In this document: positions 6,616 through 14,556 of the stretch, one piece after another
Position numbering within the stretch: the stretch's first letter is position 1
How the letters are laid out: each line of letters starts with the position of its first letter
NCBI GenBank assembly: GCA_002425245.1
Contig: DILW01000160.1
Location: 1 to 15,311 of the forward strand
Source: Betaproteobacteria bacterium UBA5582
Lineage (GTDB): Bacteria > Pseudomonadota > Gammaproteobacteria > Burkholderiales > Rhodocyclaceae
Direction of reading: 5' to 3'
Length of the DNA: 15,311 bases
Made by a program: the position numbers and the translations under genes
Notes under the pieces: generated by a model
Told to the model about the DNA's origin: nothing
The model's input: the letters and a program-made list of their open reading frames with translations, nothing else
Database searches by the model: none

Positions 6616-8946
6616 TTACCGCGCACGAGCCTTGCCGCGCCCGCCTTTCTTGGCGGCAGCCGGGGTGCTGCGGCCAGCGGCGGCTTTGGCTCCCGTCTTG
6701 GTCGCCGCCCGCGCCACAGTTTTCGGCGCGGCCCCGCCTTTCTGGCTGCCCCGTTCGAAAACCTGAGGCGTATCGCGCACCAGCACGAAATCGATCTTGT
6801 TCGATTCGAGGTCGGCACGGACCAGCTTGACCCGCACCCGGTCGCCGAGGCGGAAACGCTCGCCGCTGCGCTCGCCGAGCATCTGGTGCTTGATGTTGTC
6901 GAACTGGAAGTAGTCCTGGCCCAGTTCCGAAACATGGACCAGACCTTCGACGTAAACCTCGTCGAGCGCGACGAAAATGCCGAACGCGGTCACCGCCGAG
7001 ATGGTCCCGGCGAAAACCTCGCCGATGCGCTCCTTCATGAAGAAGGTCTTCAGCCAGTTCTCGACGTCTCGCGTCGCTTCGTCGGCGCGCCGCTCGGTCG
7101 CCGAGCATTGCAGGCCGATATCGTCCCAGGGCTGGTTCGGCTCGTACTTCTCGCCGGCCAGCACGGCCTTGATCGCGCGATGCACGAGCAGGTCGGGGTA
7201 ACGCCGGATCGGCGAGGTGAAGTGCGTGTAGTGCTCGTAGGCCAGGCCGAAGTGGCCGACATTGTCGGGGCTGTACATGGCCTGGCGCAGCGAGCGCAGC
7301 ATCACCGTCTGCAGCAGCTGGAAATCCGGCCGCGGCTTGATCTTTTCGAGCAGGGCGGCGTAATCCTTGGCGCGCGGATCGTCGCCGCCGCTCAGGGCCA
7401 TGCCGAACTCGCCGAGGAAGGTGCGCAGGTTGCGCAGTTTTTCCTCGGACGGCCCCTCGTGGATGCGGTACAGGCAGGTCTGCTTGTGCTCGGCGAGGAA
7501 GTCGGAGGCGCAGACGTTGGCCGCCAGCATGCATTCCTCGATGATGCGGTGGGCGTCGTTGCGCACCACTGGCACGATGTTCTCGATCTTGCCCTGGTCG
7601 TTGAACAGCATCTGCGTTTCGGTGGTCTCGAAATCGATCGCGCCGCGCTGGCCGCGCGCCTTGTGCAGGGCGGCGTAGAGTTTGTACAGACTGTGCACAT
7701 GCGGCAGCACCGCCTGTTCGGCCTCGCTTTCCGGCTTGCCCTCGCCCGACAACCACGACCAGACCTTGTTGTAGGTCAGGCGCGCGTGCGAACGGAAGAC
7801 GGCCGGGTAGAACCGGTACTTGCCGATCTTGCCGGCGGCGCTGATCGACATGTCGCAGACCATGGCCAGGCGTTCGACGTCGGGGTTCAGCGAGCAGATG
7901 CCGTTGGACAGCTTTTCCGGCAGCATCGGGATCACCCGGCGCGGGAAATAGACCGAATTGCCGCGCTCCAGCGCTTCCTTGTCGAGGGCCATGCCCGGGC
8001 GGACATAATGCGAGACGTCGGCAATCGCCACCACCAGGCGCCAGCCGCGCCCCTGCTTTTCACAGAAGACAGCGTCGTCGAAGTCGCGGGCGGTTTCGCC
8101 GTCGATGGTGACCAGCGGCAGTTCGCGCAAGTCCTCACGGCCCTTGAGGTCGGTTTTGCGCACCTTGTCCGGCATTTTCTTGTTTTCTTCGAGCGCCGCC
8201 TTCGAGAACTCGAACGGCAGGTCGTGCTTGCGTAGGGCAATCTCGATCTCCATGCCCGGATCGGCGTAATTGCCGAGCACCTCGACGATGCGCCCGATCG
8301 GCTGGGAGAACTTGCTGGGCTGCTCGATGATCTCGACCATCACCACCTGGCCGGACTGGATCTTGAGCTTGGACTTCTTTTCCGGCGGCACCAGGATGTC
8401 CTGGGCGATGCGCTTGTTCTCCGGGGCGACGATGACGACGCCGTGTTCGACGAAAACGCGGCCGACCAGGCGGGTGTTCACCCGTTCGGTGACTTCGACG
8501 ATGCTGCCTTCCGGCCGTCCTTTACGGTCGGTACCGGTGATCCGGACCAGCGCCCGGTCGCCGTGCAGCACCTTGCCCATCTGCCGCTGGTCGAGAAAGA
8601 TGTCGGCACTGCCGTCATCCGGCACCAGAAAACCATAACCGTCCTGGTGCCCCTGGATACGCCCGGCGGTCAGGCTGGCGCGCTCGGGCAGGATGTAATC
8701 GCCCTTGCGGTTGCGCAATAACTGGCCCTCGCGCTCCATGGCACCGAGGCGGCGCTGGAACATTTCGCGCTCGCTGTCAGCGATATCGAGCAAGTCGACC
8801 AGATTGGCGAAGCTCAGGGGACGACCTTCATCGGTCAGGGTTTGCGTCACGTATTCGCGCGACGGCAGGGGGAATTCATAACGCTGGCTCTCGCGCTCGA
8901 AAAACGGATCGGCACGACGAATCTTTGATAACTTCTTTCTTGACAT
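6616..8946 (-). CDS. rnr: Ribonuclease R, 3'-5' exoribonuclease
   Basis: A 776-residue RNase II/RNB-family exonuclease that degrades structured RNA in the 3' to 5' direction. Domains in order are an N-terminal helix-turn-helix region (about 30-85), two cold-shock OB folds (about 90-225), the RNB catalytic domain (about 275-600), an S1 domain (about 641-725) and a basic Lys/Arg/Ala/Gly tail (about 735-776). The metal-binding catalytic motif DGETARDFDDAV begins at residue 282, and the conserved FTSPIRRYPDL is at 576-586. I chose the ATG at 8946-8944 (MSRKKLSKIRR). The frame stays open upstream, but that extension would read through the tRNA-Leu gene, and the protein family begins here. The weak ribosome binding site AGAAGAAG precedes it. 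The -35 element of the divergent tRNA promoter covers its first codon. rlmB follows 30 bases downstream. Confidence 0.97.
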   Translation of the reverse strand: MSRKKLSKIRRADPFFERESQRYEFPLPSREYVTQTLTDEGRPLSFANLVDLLDIADSEREMFQRRLGAMEREGQLLRNRKGDYILPERASLTAGRIQGHQDGYGFLVPDDGSADIFLDQRQMGKVLHGDRALVRITGTDRKGRPEGSIVEVTERVNTRLVGRVFVEHGVVIVAPENKRIAQDILVPPEKKSKLKIQSGQVVMVEIIEQPSKFSQPIGRIVEVLGNYADPGMEIEIALRKHDLPFEFSKAALEENKKMPDKVRKTDLKGREDLRELPLVTIDGETARDFDDAVFCEKQGRGWRLVVAIADVSHYVRPGMALDKEALERGNSVYFPRRVIPMLPEKLSNGICSLNPDVERLAMVCDMSISAAGKIGKYRFYPAVFRSHARLTYNKVWSWLSGEGKPESEAEQAVLPHVHSLYKLYAALHKARGQRGAIDFETTETQMLFNDQGKIENIVPVVRNDAHRIIEECMLAANVCASDFLAEHKQTCLYRIHEGPSEEKLRNLRTFLGEFGMALSGGDDPRAKDYAALLEKIKPRPDFQLLQTVMLRSLRQAMYSPDNVGHFGLAYEHYTHFTSPIRRYPDLLVHRAIKAVLAGEKYEPNQPWDDIGLQCSATERRADEATRDVENWLKTFFMKERIGEVFAGTISAVTAFGIFVALDEVYVEGLVHVSELGQDYFQFDNIKHQMLGERSGERFRLGDRVRVKLVRADLESNKIDFVLVRDTPQVFERGSQKGGAAPKTVARAATKTGAKAAAGRSTPAAAKKGGRGKARAR

Positions 8947-8967
8947 CACTTCTTCTTTCTCTATAAT
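8940..8967 (+). promoter_or_regulatory. Perfect-consensus sigma-70 promoter of tRNA-Leu
   Basis: TTGACA at 8940-8945 and TATAAT at 8962-8967, both exact consensus hexamers, with a 16-base spacer. A GC-rich stretch (GGCGGC) follows the -10 box, the sort of discriminator found at stable-RNA promoters under stringent control. Transcription should begin near 8974, about a dozen bases before the tRNA 5' end. The -35 hexamer overlaps the start codon of rnr on the other strand (8944-8946). Confidence 0.85.
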
Positions 8968-8986
8968 GGCGGCTCTTCGCACCTGT

Positions 8987-9071
<85 letters not shown>

Positions 9072-9084
9072 GCGATTTTGAATG

Positions 9085-9112
9085 AAGGTCTTGCTCCGGC
9101 AAGGCCTTTTTT
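9085..9112 (+). terminator. Rho-independent terminator of tRNA-Leu
   Basis: A ten-base-pair stem, AAGGTCTTGC (9085-9094) with GCAAGGCCTT (9099-9108), includes one G-U pair and a TCCG loop. It runs directly into six T residues (9107-9112). It lies 14 bases after the tRNA CCA end and should end the single-gene tRNA transcript. Confidence 0.9.
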
Positions 9113-9252
9113 CATTTCCGGCGTCCGCGTCGTCAAACCCGATTGTCTCACAGCACAAGCCTTCCCGGTCTTAACAATTGCTAACATCTGGTTGCAGCAA
9201 GCTCGGCAACGGCCGGCTATCCTGAGCCCATGTTCCCCTTGCGAGACCCATC

Positions 9253-9633
9253 ATGAAAGCAATCGCCACCACCCTGATCGCCACTACCCTGGCGATTGGT
9301 GCCGTCAGCCAGGCCGAAGCCCGTCCGGACCACAACCGCTACTACGACGATCACCGCCCGCGCCATGTGCACCGGCATTACCACTACGCGCCGCCCCCAC
9401 CGCCGCCGCCGCGGTTCAGGCACCACCGTCATCGCGACTGGATCGCACCGGCTGCAGTGATCACCCTGGGCGCCATCGCCATCGGCGCAGCCATCGCTGA
9501 CACGCCTCCCCCACCGGCCTACGCCCCTCCGCCACCGCCTCCGGGCAACTGGTATTACTGCCGCTCTTCCGGCCAGTACTACCCTTACACCAATGCCTGC
9601 CCGGACGGCTGGATGGTGGTTCCGGCGCGCTGA
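9253..9633 (+). CDS. Small exported His/Pro-rich protein of unknown function
   Basis: A 126-residue protein of unknown function. Residues 1-23 look like a Sec signal peptide, with a lysine at position 2, a hydrophobic core and a probable AEA cleavage site. The mature part starts with a very basic stretch (about 27-60) holding nine histidines and a run of seven prolines (47-53). An Ala/Gly/Ile segment (64-82) resembles a short glycine-zipper or membrane-associating helix. Proline runs at 85-88 and 92-97 follow. The C-terminus YYCRSSGQYYPYTNACPDGW contains Cys103 and Cys116, which could form a disulfide in the periplasm. C-terminal patterns of this Cys-Tyr-Pro-Cys-Pro-x-Gly-Trp type occur in other small proteobacterial envelope proteins. 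Metal binding through the histidines is only a guess. The ATG has a poor ribosome binding site (GAG 9-11 bases upstream). The 140 bases between the tRNA terminator and this gene show no promoter I would stand behind. Confidence 0.75.
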   Translation: MKAIATTLIATTLAIGAVSQAEARPDHNRYYDDHRPRHVHRHYHYAPPPPPPPRFRHHRHRDWIAPAAVITLGAIAIGAAIADTPPPPAYAPPPPPPGNWYYCRSSGQYYPYTNACPDGWMVVPAR

Positions 9634-9639
9634 AATGAC

Positions 9640-9661
9640 GACGGGGCCCAGCGGCCCCGTC
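9640..9661. terminator. GC-rich hairpin between convergent genes, possible bidirectional terminator
   Basis: A perfect nine-base-pair stem, GACGGGGCC/GGCCCCGTC, with a four-base CAGC loop. It sits six bases after the stop codon of the small exported protein and 22 bases beyond the purA stop on the other strand. Neither side has a real T-run, so it may be a weak or factor-assisted terminator, or mainly an mRNA 3'-end stabiliser for both transcripts. Confidence 0.55.
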
Positions 9662-9683
9662 ACCTTGTCGGCGCGCGTTCACC

Positions 9684-10991
9684 TTATTTGAACGGATGAT
9701 CGCGCAGGATGGTTTCGTCGCGCTCGGGGCCGGTGGACACGATGGCGACCGGCACCTCGCAGAGCTCCTCCAGGCGGTTCAGGTAGGCCTGGGCGTTGGC
9801 CGGCAGGTCTTCCCAACGCTTGACGCGGAAGGTCGTCCCTTCCCAGCCGGGCAGGGTTTCGTAGATCGGTTCGCACAGGGCGACGTCATCGGCGCCGATG
9901 GGCAGCAGATCGACCACCTTGTCGCCCAACTTGTAGCCGGTGCAGATCTTGATTTCCTTCAAGCCGTCGAGCACGTCGAGCTTGGTGATGCACAGACCGG
10001 TGAGCCCGTTGATACGCGCCGAACGACGCAGCAGCGCGGCGTCGAACCAGCCGCAGCGACGCTTGCGCCCGGTCACCGTACCGAACTCCTTGCCGACCGA
10101 GAACATCTGGTGGCCCGGCGTACCTTCGGTGTCGATGTCCAGTTCGCTCGGGAAGGGGCCGCCGCCAACGCGCGTGCAGTAGGCCTTGGTTATGCCCAGC
10201 ACGTAGTGCAGCATGCCCGGCCCGACGCCAGCGCCGGCTGCGGCCTGACCGGCGACACAGTTGGACGAGGTGACGAAGGGATAGGTGCCGTGATCGATGT
10301 CGAGCAGGGTGCCCTGGGCACCTTCGAACAGCATGTTCTGGCCGGCCTTGTTGGCATCGTAGAGTGCGGCGGACACATCGACGACCATCGGCCGGATGAT
10401 TTCGGCGTCGGCCATGGCCTGATCGTAGACGGCCTGGAAATCGACCGGGTCGGCCTTGAAATACTGGGTCAGCACGAAGTTGTGATACTCCAGCACTTCC
10501 TTGAGCTTCTCGGCAAAACGCTCCGGGTGGAACAGGTCGTAGACGCGCAGGCCGCGACGGGAAACCTTGTCCTCGTAGGTCGGGCCGATGCCCTTGCCGG
10601 TCGTGCCGATCTTCTTGTCACCGGCCTTGGCCGCTTCGCGCGCCTTGTCGATGGCCGAGTGGTACGGCAGGATGATCGGGCAGCCGGGGCTGACCTTGAG
10701 GCGGGAACGGACGTCGATGCCGCCTTTTTCCAGTTCGGCGATTTCCGAAATCAGGTGATGGATGTCGAGCACGACGCCGTTGCCGATGTAGCAATCAACA
10801 CCGGCACGGACGATGCCCGAGGGCACCAGGTTGAGCTTGTACACATTGTCGCCGACGACCAGCGTATGGCCGGCATTGTGACCGCCCTGGAAACGCACCA
10901 CACCCTGGGCGTGGTCGGTCAGCCAGTCGACGATTTTCCCCTTCCCTTCGTCGCCCCACTGGGTACCGACGACGATGACATTCTTGGCCAT
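9684..10991 (-). CDS. purA: Adenylosuccinate synthetase
   Basis: A 435-residue cytoplasmic enzyme that joins IMP and aspartate using GTP, the first committed step from IMP to AMP. The N-terminal GTP-binding loop is GDEGKGK at 13-19, with the catalytic pair Asp14 and His42 (in GGHNAGHT). Other family signatures are GTTGKGIGP at 129-137, the motif EGAQGTLLDIDHGTYPFVTS beginning at 223, and GRKRRCGWFD at 308-317. Length is normal and no key residue is missing. It begins eight bases after the hisZ stop and is the last gene of the hflX-purA unit. Downstream it converges with the small exported protein gene. Confidence 0.98.
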   Translation of the reverse strand: MAKNVIVVGTQWGDEGKGKIVDWLTDHAQGVVRFQGGHNAGHTLVVGDNVYKLNLVPSGIVRAGVDCYIGNGVVLDIHHLISEIAELEKGGIDVRSRLKVSPGCPIILPYHSAIDKAREAAKAGDKKIGTTGKGIGPTYEDKVSRRGLRVYDLFHPERFAEKLKEVLEYHNFVLTQYFKADPVDFQAVYDQAMADAEIIRPMVVDVSAALYDANKAGQNMLFEGAQGTLLDIDHGTYPFVTSSNCVAGQAAAGAGVGPGMLHYVLGITKAYCTRVGGGPFPSELDIDTEGTPGHQMFSVGKEFGTVTGRKRRCGWFDAALLRRSARINGLTGLCITKLDVLDGLKEIKICTGYKLGDKVVDLLPIGADDVALCEPIYETLPGWEGTTFRVKRWEDLPANAQAYLNRLEELCEVPVAIVSTGPERDETILRDHPFK

Positions 10992-10999
10992 TTTCTCTC

Positions 11000-12154
11000 T
11001 CAGTCCTCTTGTATAGCTTCAATGATCCAGCGCCCGCCGACCTGGACCAGCTTGCGGTCACATGACGGGCCTTCGCAGGCGATTTCGCCCGGCAGCAGTT
11101 CGACGACGATCTCGCCATGTTCGCGCAAGGCAGCGATATGCGAGGCCAGCAGCTTGTCGCCGCCGGCATACGGAGCGAGCACGCCGCGCTGCGGCTTGCC
11201 GGCCGCCGCCAGTTGCGCCAGCTGGCGCAAGTCCAGCGAAAAACCGGTGGCCGGACGCGCCCGACCAAAGGCCTTGCCGGCACCGTCGTAGCGCCCGCCG
11301 AGCGCGATTGCTGCCGGAAAACCCGGGCAGTAGGCGGCAAAAACAATGCCGTTGTGATAATGATACCCGCGCAGATCGGAGAGATCGATGGAAAACGGCA
11401 GTTCCGGCGCACTCGCGATCAGGTGCTGCAATTGTTCGAGGGCGGCGCGGACAGCCGGCAGCTCGGGCAGTTCGGCCAGCGCGCGGGTGACCACCTCGGC
11501 ACCGCCGTACAGGGTCGGCAGCGCCAGCAGCGCTTCACGGTAGGGCGAGGCCAGGTCGCGGGTCGCTTCATCAAGGCCGGGTACGTCCTTGTCGCGCAGC
11601 AGTGCCAGCAGTGCAACTTCGGCTTCATTCGGCAAGCCGGCCGCTTCGACCAGGGCACGGAAAATGGCGACATGACCGAGATCGATGCGGGCCAGCGGCA
11701 GCTTGACCCGATCGAAAGCGGTCGCCATCAGGCGGACGATTTCAAGATCACCCTCGACGCCAGCGTAGCCGTACAGTTCGGCGCCGAGCTGGACTTGCTC
11801 GCGACCGGCAGCGATGTTGGCCGGCAGGGTGTGCAGGGTGCTACCGCAGTAGCACAACCGGGTCACCCCCTGGTGGTTGAGCAGATGCGCATCGATGCGC
11901 GCAGCCTGCGGTGTCATGTCGGCACGCACGCCCAGGGTCCGTCCGGAGAGCTGATCGACCAGCTTGAAGGTACGCAGGTCAAGATCCTGGCCGGCACCGG
12001 TGAGCAGGGAGTCGAGGTACTCCAGCATCGGCGGCATGACGTACTCGAAGCCGCGTACGCGGAAATGATCGAGCAGGCTGCGGCGCAGGGTTTCAATGCG
12101 CGCCGCTTCGGGCGGCAGCGCGTCGGCAATGTATTCGGGGAGCAGCCAGTTCAT
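11000..12154 (-). CDS. hisZ: ATP phosphoribosyltransferase regulatory subunit HisZ
   Basis: A 384-residue paralogue of histidyl-tRNA synthetase that lacks aminoacylation activity. It pairs with the short form of HisG to make the first, feedback-controlled enzyme of histidine biosynthesis. Class II synthetase-like motifs are visible: TLGVRADMTPQAARI at 73-87, GYHYHNGIVF at 263-272 and ALGGRYDGAG at 284-293, with RPATGF at 300-305 in place of a full HisRS motif 3. Length fits HisZ (about 380-390) and is shorter than HisRS, which carries an anticodon-binding domain. A short-form hisG should exist elsewhere in the genome; it is not in this window. The start overlaps the stop of the DUF2065 gene as ATGA, with no good ribosome binding site, so translational coupling is likely. 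Confidence 0.95.
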   Translation of the reverse strand: MNWLLPEYIADALPPEAARIETLRRSLLDHFRVRGFEYVMPPMLEYLDSLLTGAGQDLDLRTFKLVDQLSGRTLGVRADMTPQAARIDAHLLNHQGVTRLCYCGSTLHTLPANIAAGREQVQLGAELYGYAGVEGDLEIVRLMATAFDRVKLPLARIDLGHVAIFRALVEAAGLPNEAEVALLALLRDKDVPGLDEATRDLASPYREALLALPTLYGGAEVVTRALAELPELPAVRAALEQLQHLIASAPELPFSIDLSDLRGYHYHNGIVFAAYCPGFPAAIALGGRYDGAGKAFGRARPATGFSLDLRQLAQLAAAGKPQRGVLAPYAGGDKLLASHIAALREHGEIVVELLPGEIACEGPSCDRKLVQVGGRWIIEAIQED

Positions 12155-12336
12155 GAGAAGACCATCAGCAGAACGATCCCGATCAGCATCGAGGTCAGAC
12201 CGATGAAACGGATCTGACCGTCGGACATCTGGATCAGGCGACGAAAGGTTTCACGCCAGGCCGCCGGTGCGATGAAGGGCATCGCGCCCTCCAGCACCAG
12301 CATCAGCGCGAACGCCAGCAACAGGGTCGAGGCCAT
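12151..12336 (-). CDS. DUF2065 small inner-membrane protein (YjeT-like)
   Basis: A 61-residue protein with two hydrophobic helices (about residues 4-25 and 42-60) joined by a short polar loop containing WRETFRRL and SDGQIRFIGL. The sequence and its place directly after hflC match the DUF2065/YjeT family; E. coli yjeT also lies between hflC and purA. Its function is unknown. Position suggests a link with the HflKC membrane complex, but nothing in the sequence proves this. It starts six bases after the hflC stop and shares four bases with the start of hisZ. Confidence 0.88.
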   Translation of the reverse strand: MASTLLLAFALMLVLEGAMPFIAPAAWRETFRRLIQMSDGQIRFIGLTSMLIGIVLLMVFS

Positions 12337-12342
12337 CGGCGA

Positions 12343-13212
12343 TCAACGACCGACGTTCTTCATGTATTTGAAGAAATCGGAGTTGGGTTCGACGACCAGC
12401 ACGTCGCTCTTGTTGGCGAAACTGTTCCGGTAAGCCTCCAGACTGCGGTAGAAGGCGTAAAACTCGGGGCTCTTGCCGAAGGCTTCGGCGTAGGTGGCGG
12501 CGGCCTTGGCATCGCCCTCACCCTTGACCTTCTGCGCTTCGCGGTAGGCTTCGGCAATGATCACTTCACGCTGGCGATCGGCATCGGCACGAATCTTTTC
12601 CGCCTCGGCCGCGCCTTCGGAACGCAACTCGTTGGCCACCCGCTTGCGCTCGGCCTCCATCCGGCTGTAAACCGCACCGCTGACCTCTTCCGGAAGCTCG
12701 ACCCGCTTCAGGCGGACATCAACGATCTGCACACCGATGCGACGGGCATCGACGTCGGCCTTTTCGCGCATCTGGTTCATGATCTTGTCGCGCTCGCCGG
12801 AAATGACGTCATTGACCAGGCGCTTGCCGAACTCCTCGCGCAGGCCGGCGTTAACCGTCTGGCTCAGACGAGTGCGCGCCCGGGCTTCGTCGCCGCCGAC
12901 GGAGATGTAGTAAAGATTGGGGTCGATGATGCGCCACTTGATGTAGGAATCGACCAGCACGTTCTTCTTTTCCGAGGTGATGAAACGCTCGGGATCGGCG
13001 CTGTCCAGCGTCAGGATGCGGCGATCGAAGAAACGCAGGTTCTGGATCAGCGGAATCTTGAAATAGAGACCGGGTTCAGTGATCGAGCGCTTGACCTCAC
13101 CCAACTGGAAGACCAGCGCATACTGCCGCTGATCGACCGTAAACACGGACATCGACAGAACAACCAGAATCAGGGCGACCAGGCCACCCAGCACGTTAAG
13201 ACGCGAACTCAT
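12343..13212 (-). CDS. hflC: HflC, SPFH-domain modulator of FtsH protease
   Basis: A 289-residue inner-membrane protein with one N-terminal transmembrane helix (about 7-26) and a periplasmic SPFH/band 7 domain (about 25-190). A long charged helical region follows (about 175-250, with AERKRVANELRSEGAAEAEK), then a C-terminal end with SPEFYAFYRSLEAYRNSF. HflC assembles with HflK into a large membrane cage around the FtsH AAA protease and limits its action on membrane proteins. The start is firm: its ATG shares one base with the hflK stop (TGATG), and GGGAGG lies seven bases upstream inside the end of hflK. Length is slightly under that of E. coli HflC. Confidence 0.96.
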   Translation of the reverse strand: MSSRLNVLGGLVALILVVLSMSVFTVDQRQYALVFQLGEVKRSITEPGLYFKIPLIQNLRFFDRRILTLDSADPERFITSEKKNVLVDSYIKWRIIDPNLYYISVGGDEARARTRLSQTVNAGLREEFGKRLVNDVISGERDKIMNQMREKADVDARRIGVQIVDVRLKRVELPEEVSGAVYSRMEAERKRVANELRSEGAAEAEKIRADADRQREVIIAEAYREAQKVKGEGDAKAAATYAEAFGKSPEFYAFYRSLEAYRNSFANKSDVLVVEPNSDFFKYMKNVGR

Positions 13213-14519
13213 CAGCGAGCCTCCCGTTCACGCGACGCCAGCGAACCGGAGCGCGAATTGGCATTGACCGTAGTAGCTGCAGCAGGCGGAGCTTCCGTCT
13301 GCGGCGGGACGGCACCGGCAAAAGCCGAAGACTGGCGCGTCGCCGCGGCCGCCGAACCACCACCGTCGATCATCCCCTGCGGGGCAGCGGAGGCTGCACT
13401 GGCAGCTTGCATCAGCTTGTCCAGCGGCAGGTAGAGCAGGTTGCCCTGGCCCTTGGCATCGACCATCACCTTGGTGGTGTTGGCGTAAATCTGCTGCATG
13501 GTTTCCAGGTACATGCGCTGGCGCGTGACTTCCGGCGCCTTGGCATACTCGGTCTGAATCTGGCGGAAGCGCGAGGCATCACCTTCGGCGGTGGAGATCA
13601 CCCGCGCCCGGTAACCCTGGGCTTCTTCCATCAAGCGGGCAGCCGTACCACGGGCCCGCGGAATGACGTCGTTGGCGTAGGCCTGACCTTCGTTCTTCTG
13701 CCGCTCACGGTCCTGACCGGCCTTGACTGCGTCATCGAACGCCGCCTGCACCTGTTCCGGCGGCTGGGCATTCTGCATGGTGACCTTGGAAATCAGGATG
13801 CCGGCGTTATAGCGATCCAGGATTTCCTGCATCAGCCGCGAGGCATCGCTGGCGATCTGTTCGCGCCCTTCGTAGAGCACGAAATCCATCTTGCTCTTGC
13901 CGACGATTTCGCGCACCGCCGTCTCGGCGGCACTGACCACCGCTTCCTCGGGATGACGGTTGTTGAACAGGAACTCGACCGGATCCTTGAGCACGTATTG
14001 CACGGCGAATTGGATATTCACGATGTTCTCGTCATCGGTGAGCATCAGCGCTTCCTTCAGCACCTTGTTGCGCTCGGTGCCACGGTAGCCGATTTCGACG
14101 GTGCGCACGCCGGTCAGATTGACCAGTTCATGCGACTGGATCGGGTACGGCAGGCGCCAGCGCAAGCCAGGCTCGGTCGTTTCGGTCAGCTTGCCGAACT
14201 GGAGGACAACCCCGCGCTGCGACGCATCGACGATGTAAAAACCCGAAGCCAGCCAGACCACGACGATCAAGCCGAGCAGTACGCCAATGCCGCCACTGAG
14301 GAATTTGGGATTGAAATCCATCTGCGGCATGCGCGGCCCGTCGCCACCGTTGTTGCCGCCGCCCCCGCCCTTCTTGCCCATCATGCCGGACAGCTTGCGG
14401 TTGAAATCCCGCCACAGCTCTTCCAGGTCGGGCGGACCATCGTTGGGCCGACGCGGCCCGTTGCCGCCGGGCTTGTCGTCGCCGCCGCGGTTGCCCCACT
14501 GCGGGTCGTTGATCGACAT
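13212..14519 (-). CDS. hflK: HflK, SPFH-domain modulator of FtsH protease
   Basis: A 435-residue partner of HflC. The Gly/Asn/Pro-rich cytoplasmic N-terminus (MSINDPQWGNRGG, then GPPDLEELWRDFNRKL) is characteristic of HflK. A transmembrane helix covers about 73-95, followed by the SPFH domain (about 95-270) with SQRGVVLQFGK and EPGLRWRLPYP. A helical stretch follows, and after about residue 375 a low-complexity Ala/Ser/Thr/Pro tail. I chose the ATG at 14519-14517 because its protein start is the conserved HflK one. The frame is open further upstream (an ATG eight codons earlier, and beyond that into hflX), but that part has no HflK similarity. It starts 37 bases after the hflX stop. Confidence 0.95.
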   Translation of the reverse strand: MSINDPQWGNRGGDDKPGGNGPRRPNDGPPDLEELWRDFNRKLSGMMGKKGGGGGNNGGDGPRMPQMDFNPKFLSGGIGVLLGLIVVVWLASGFYIVDASQRGVVLQFGKLTETTEPGLRWRLPYPIQSHELVNLTGVRTVEIGYRGTERNKVLKEALMLTDDENIVNIQFAVQYVLKDPVEFLFNNRHPEEAVVSAAETAVREIVGKSKMDFVLYEGREQIASDASRLMQEILDRYNAGILISKVTMQNAQPPEQVQAAFDDAVKAGQDRERQKNEGQAYANDVIPRARGTAARLMEEAQGYRARVISTAEGDASRFRQIQTEYAKAPEVTRQRMYLETMQQIYANTTKVMVDAKGQGNLLYLPLDKLMQAASAASAAPQGMIDGGGSAAAATRQSSAFAGAVPPQTEAPPAAATTVNANSRSGSLASREREAR

Positions 14520-14556
14520 GAGAATACCTAGGGTAGGAATCATGGGTCTCGGGATA

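Noticed and set aside
5233..8235. Two plus-strand open frames of about 449 codons opposite rlmB and rnr
   Set aside because: Both lie over strongly conserved minus-strand genes, have no sensible start region and give biased, domain-free translations.
9192..9223. TTGCAG and TATCCT as a promoter for the small exported protein gene
   Set aside because: The spacer is 20 bases and the hexamers are poor; not convincing enough to list.
9696..11291. Very long open frame on the plus strand opposite purA and hisZ (531 codons)
   Set aside because: It is the antisense shadow of two clear genes. GC-rich third positions remove stop codons from the opposite strand, and the translation shows no recognisable domain.
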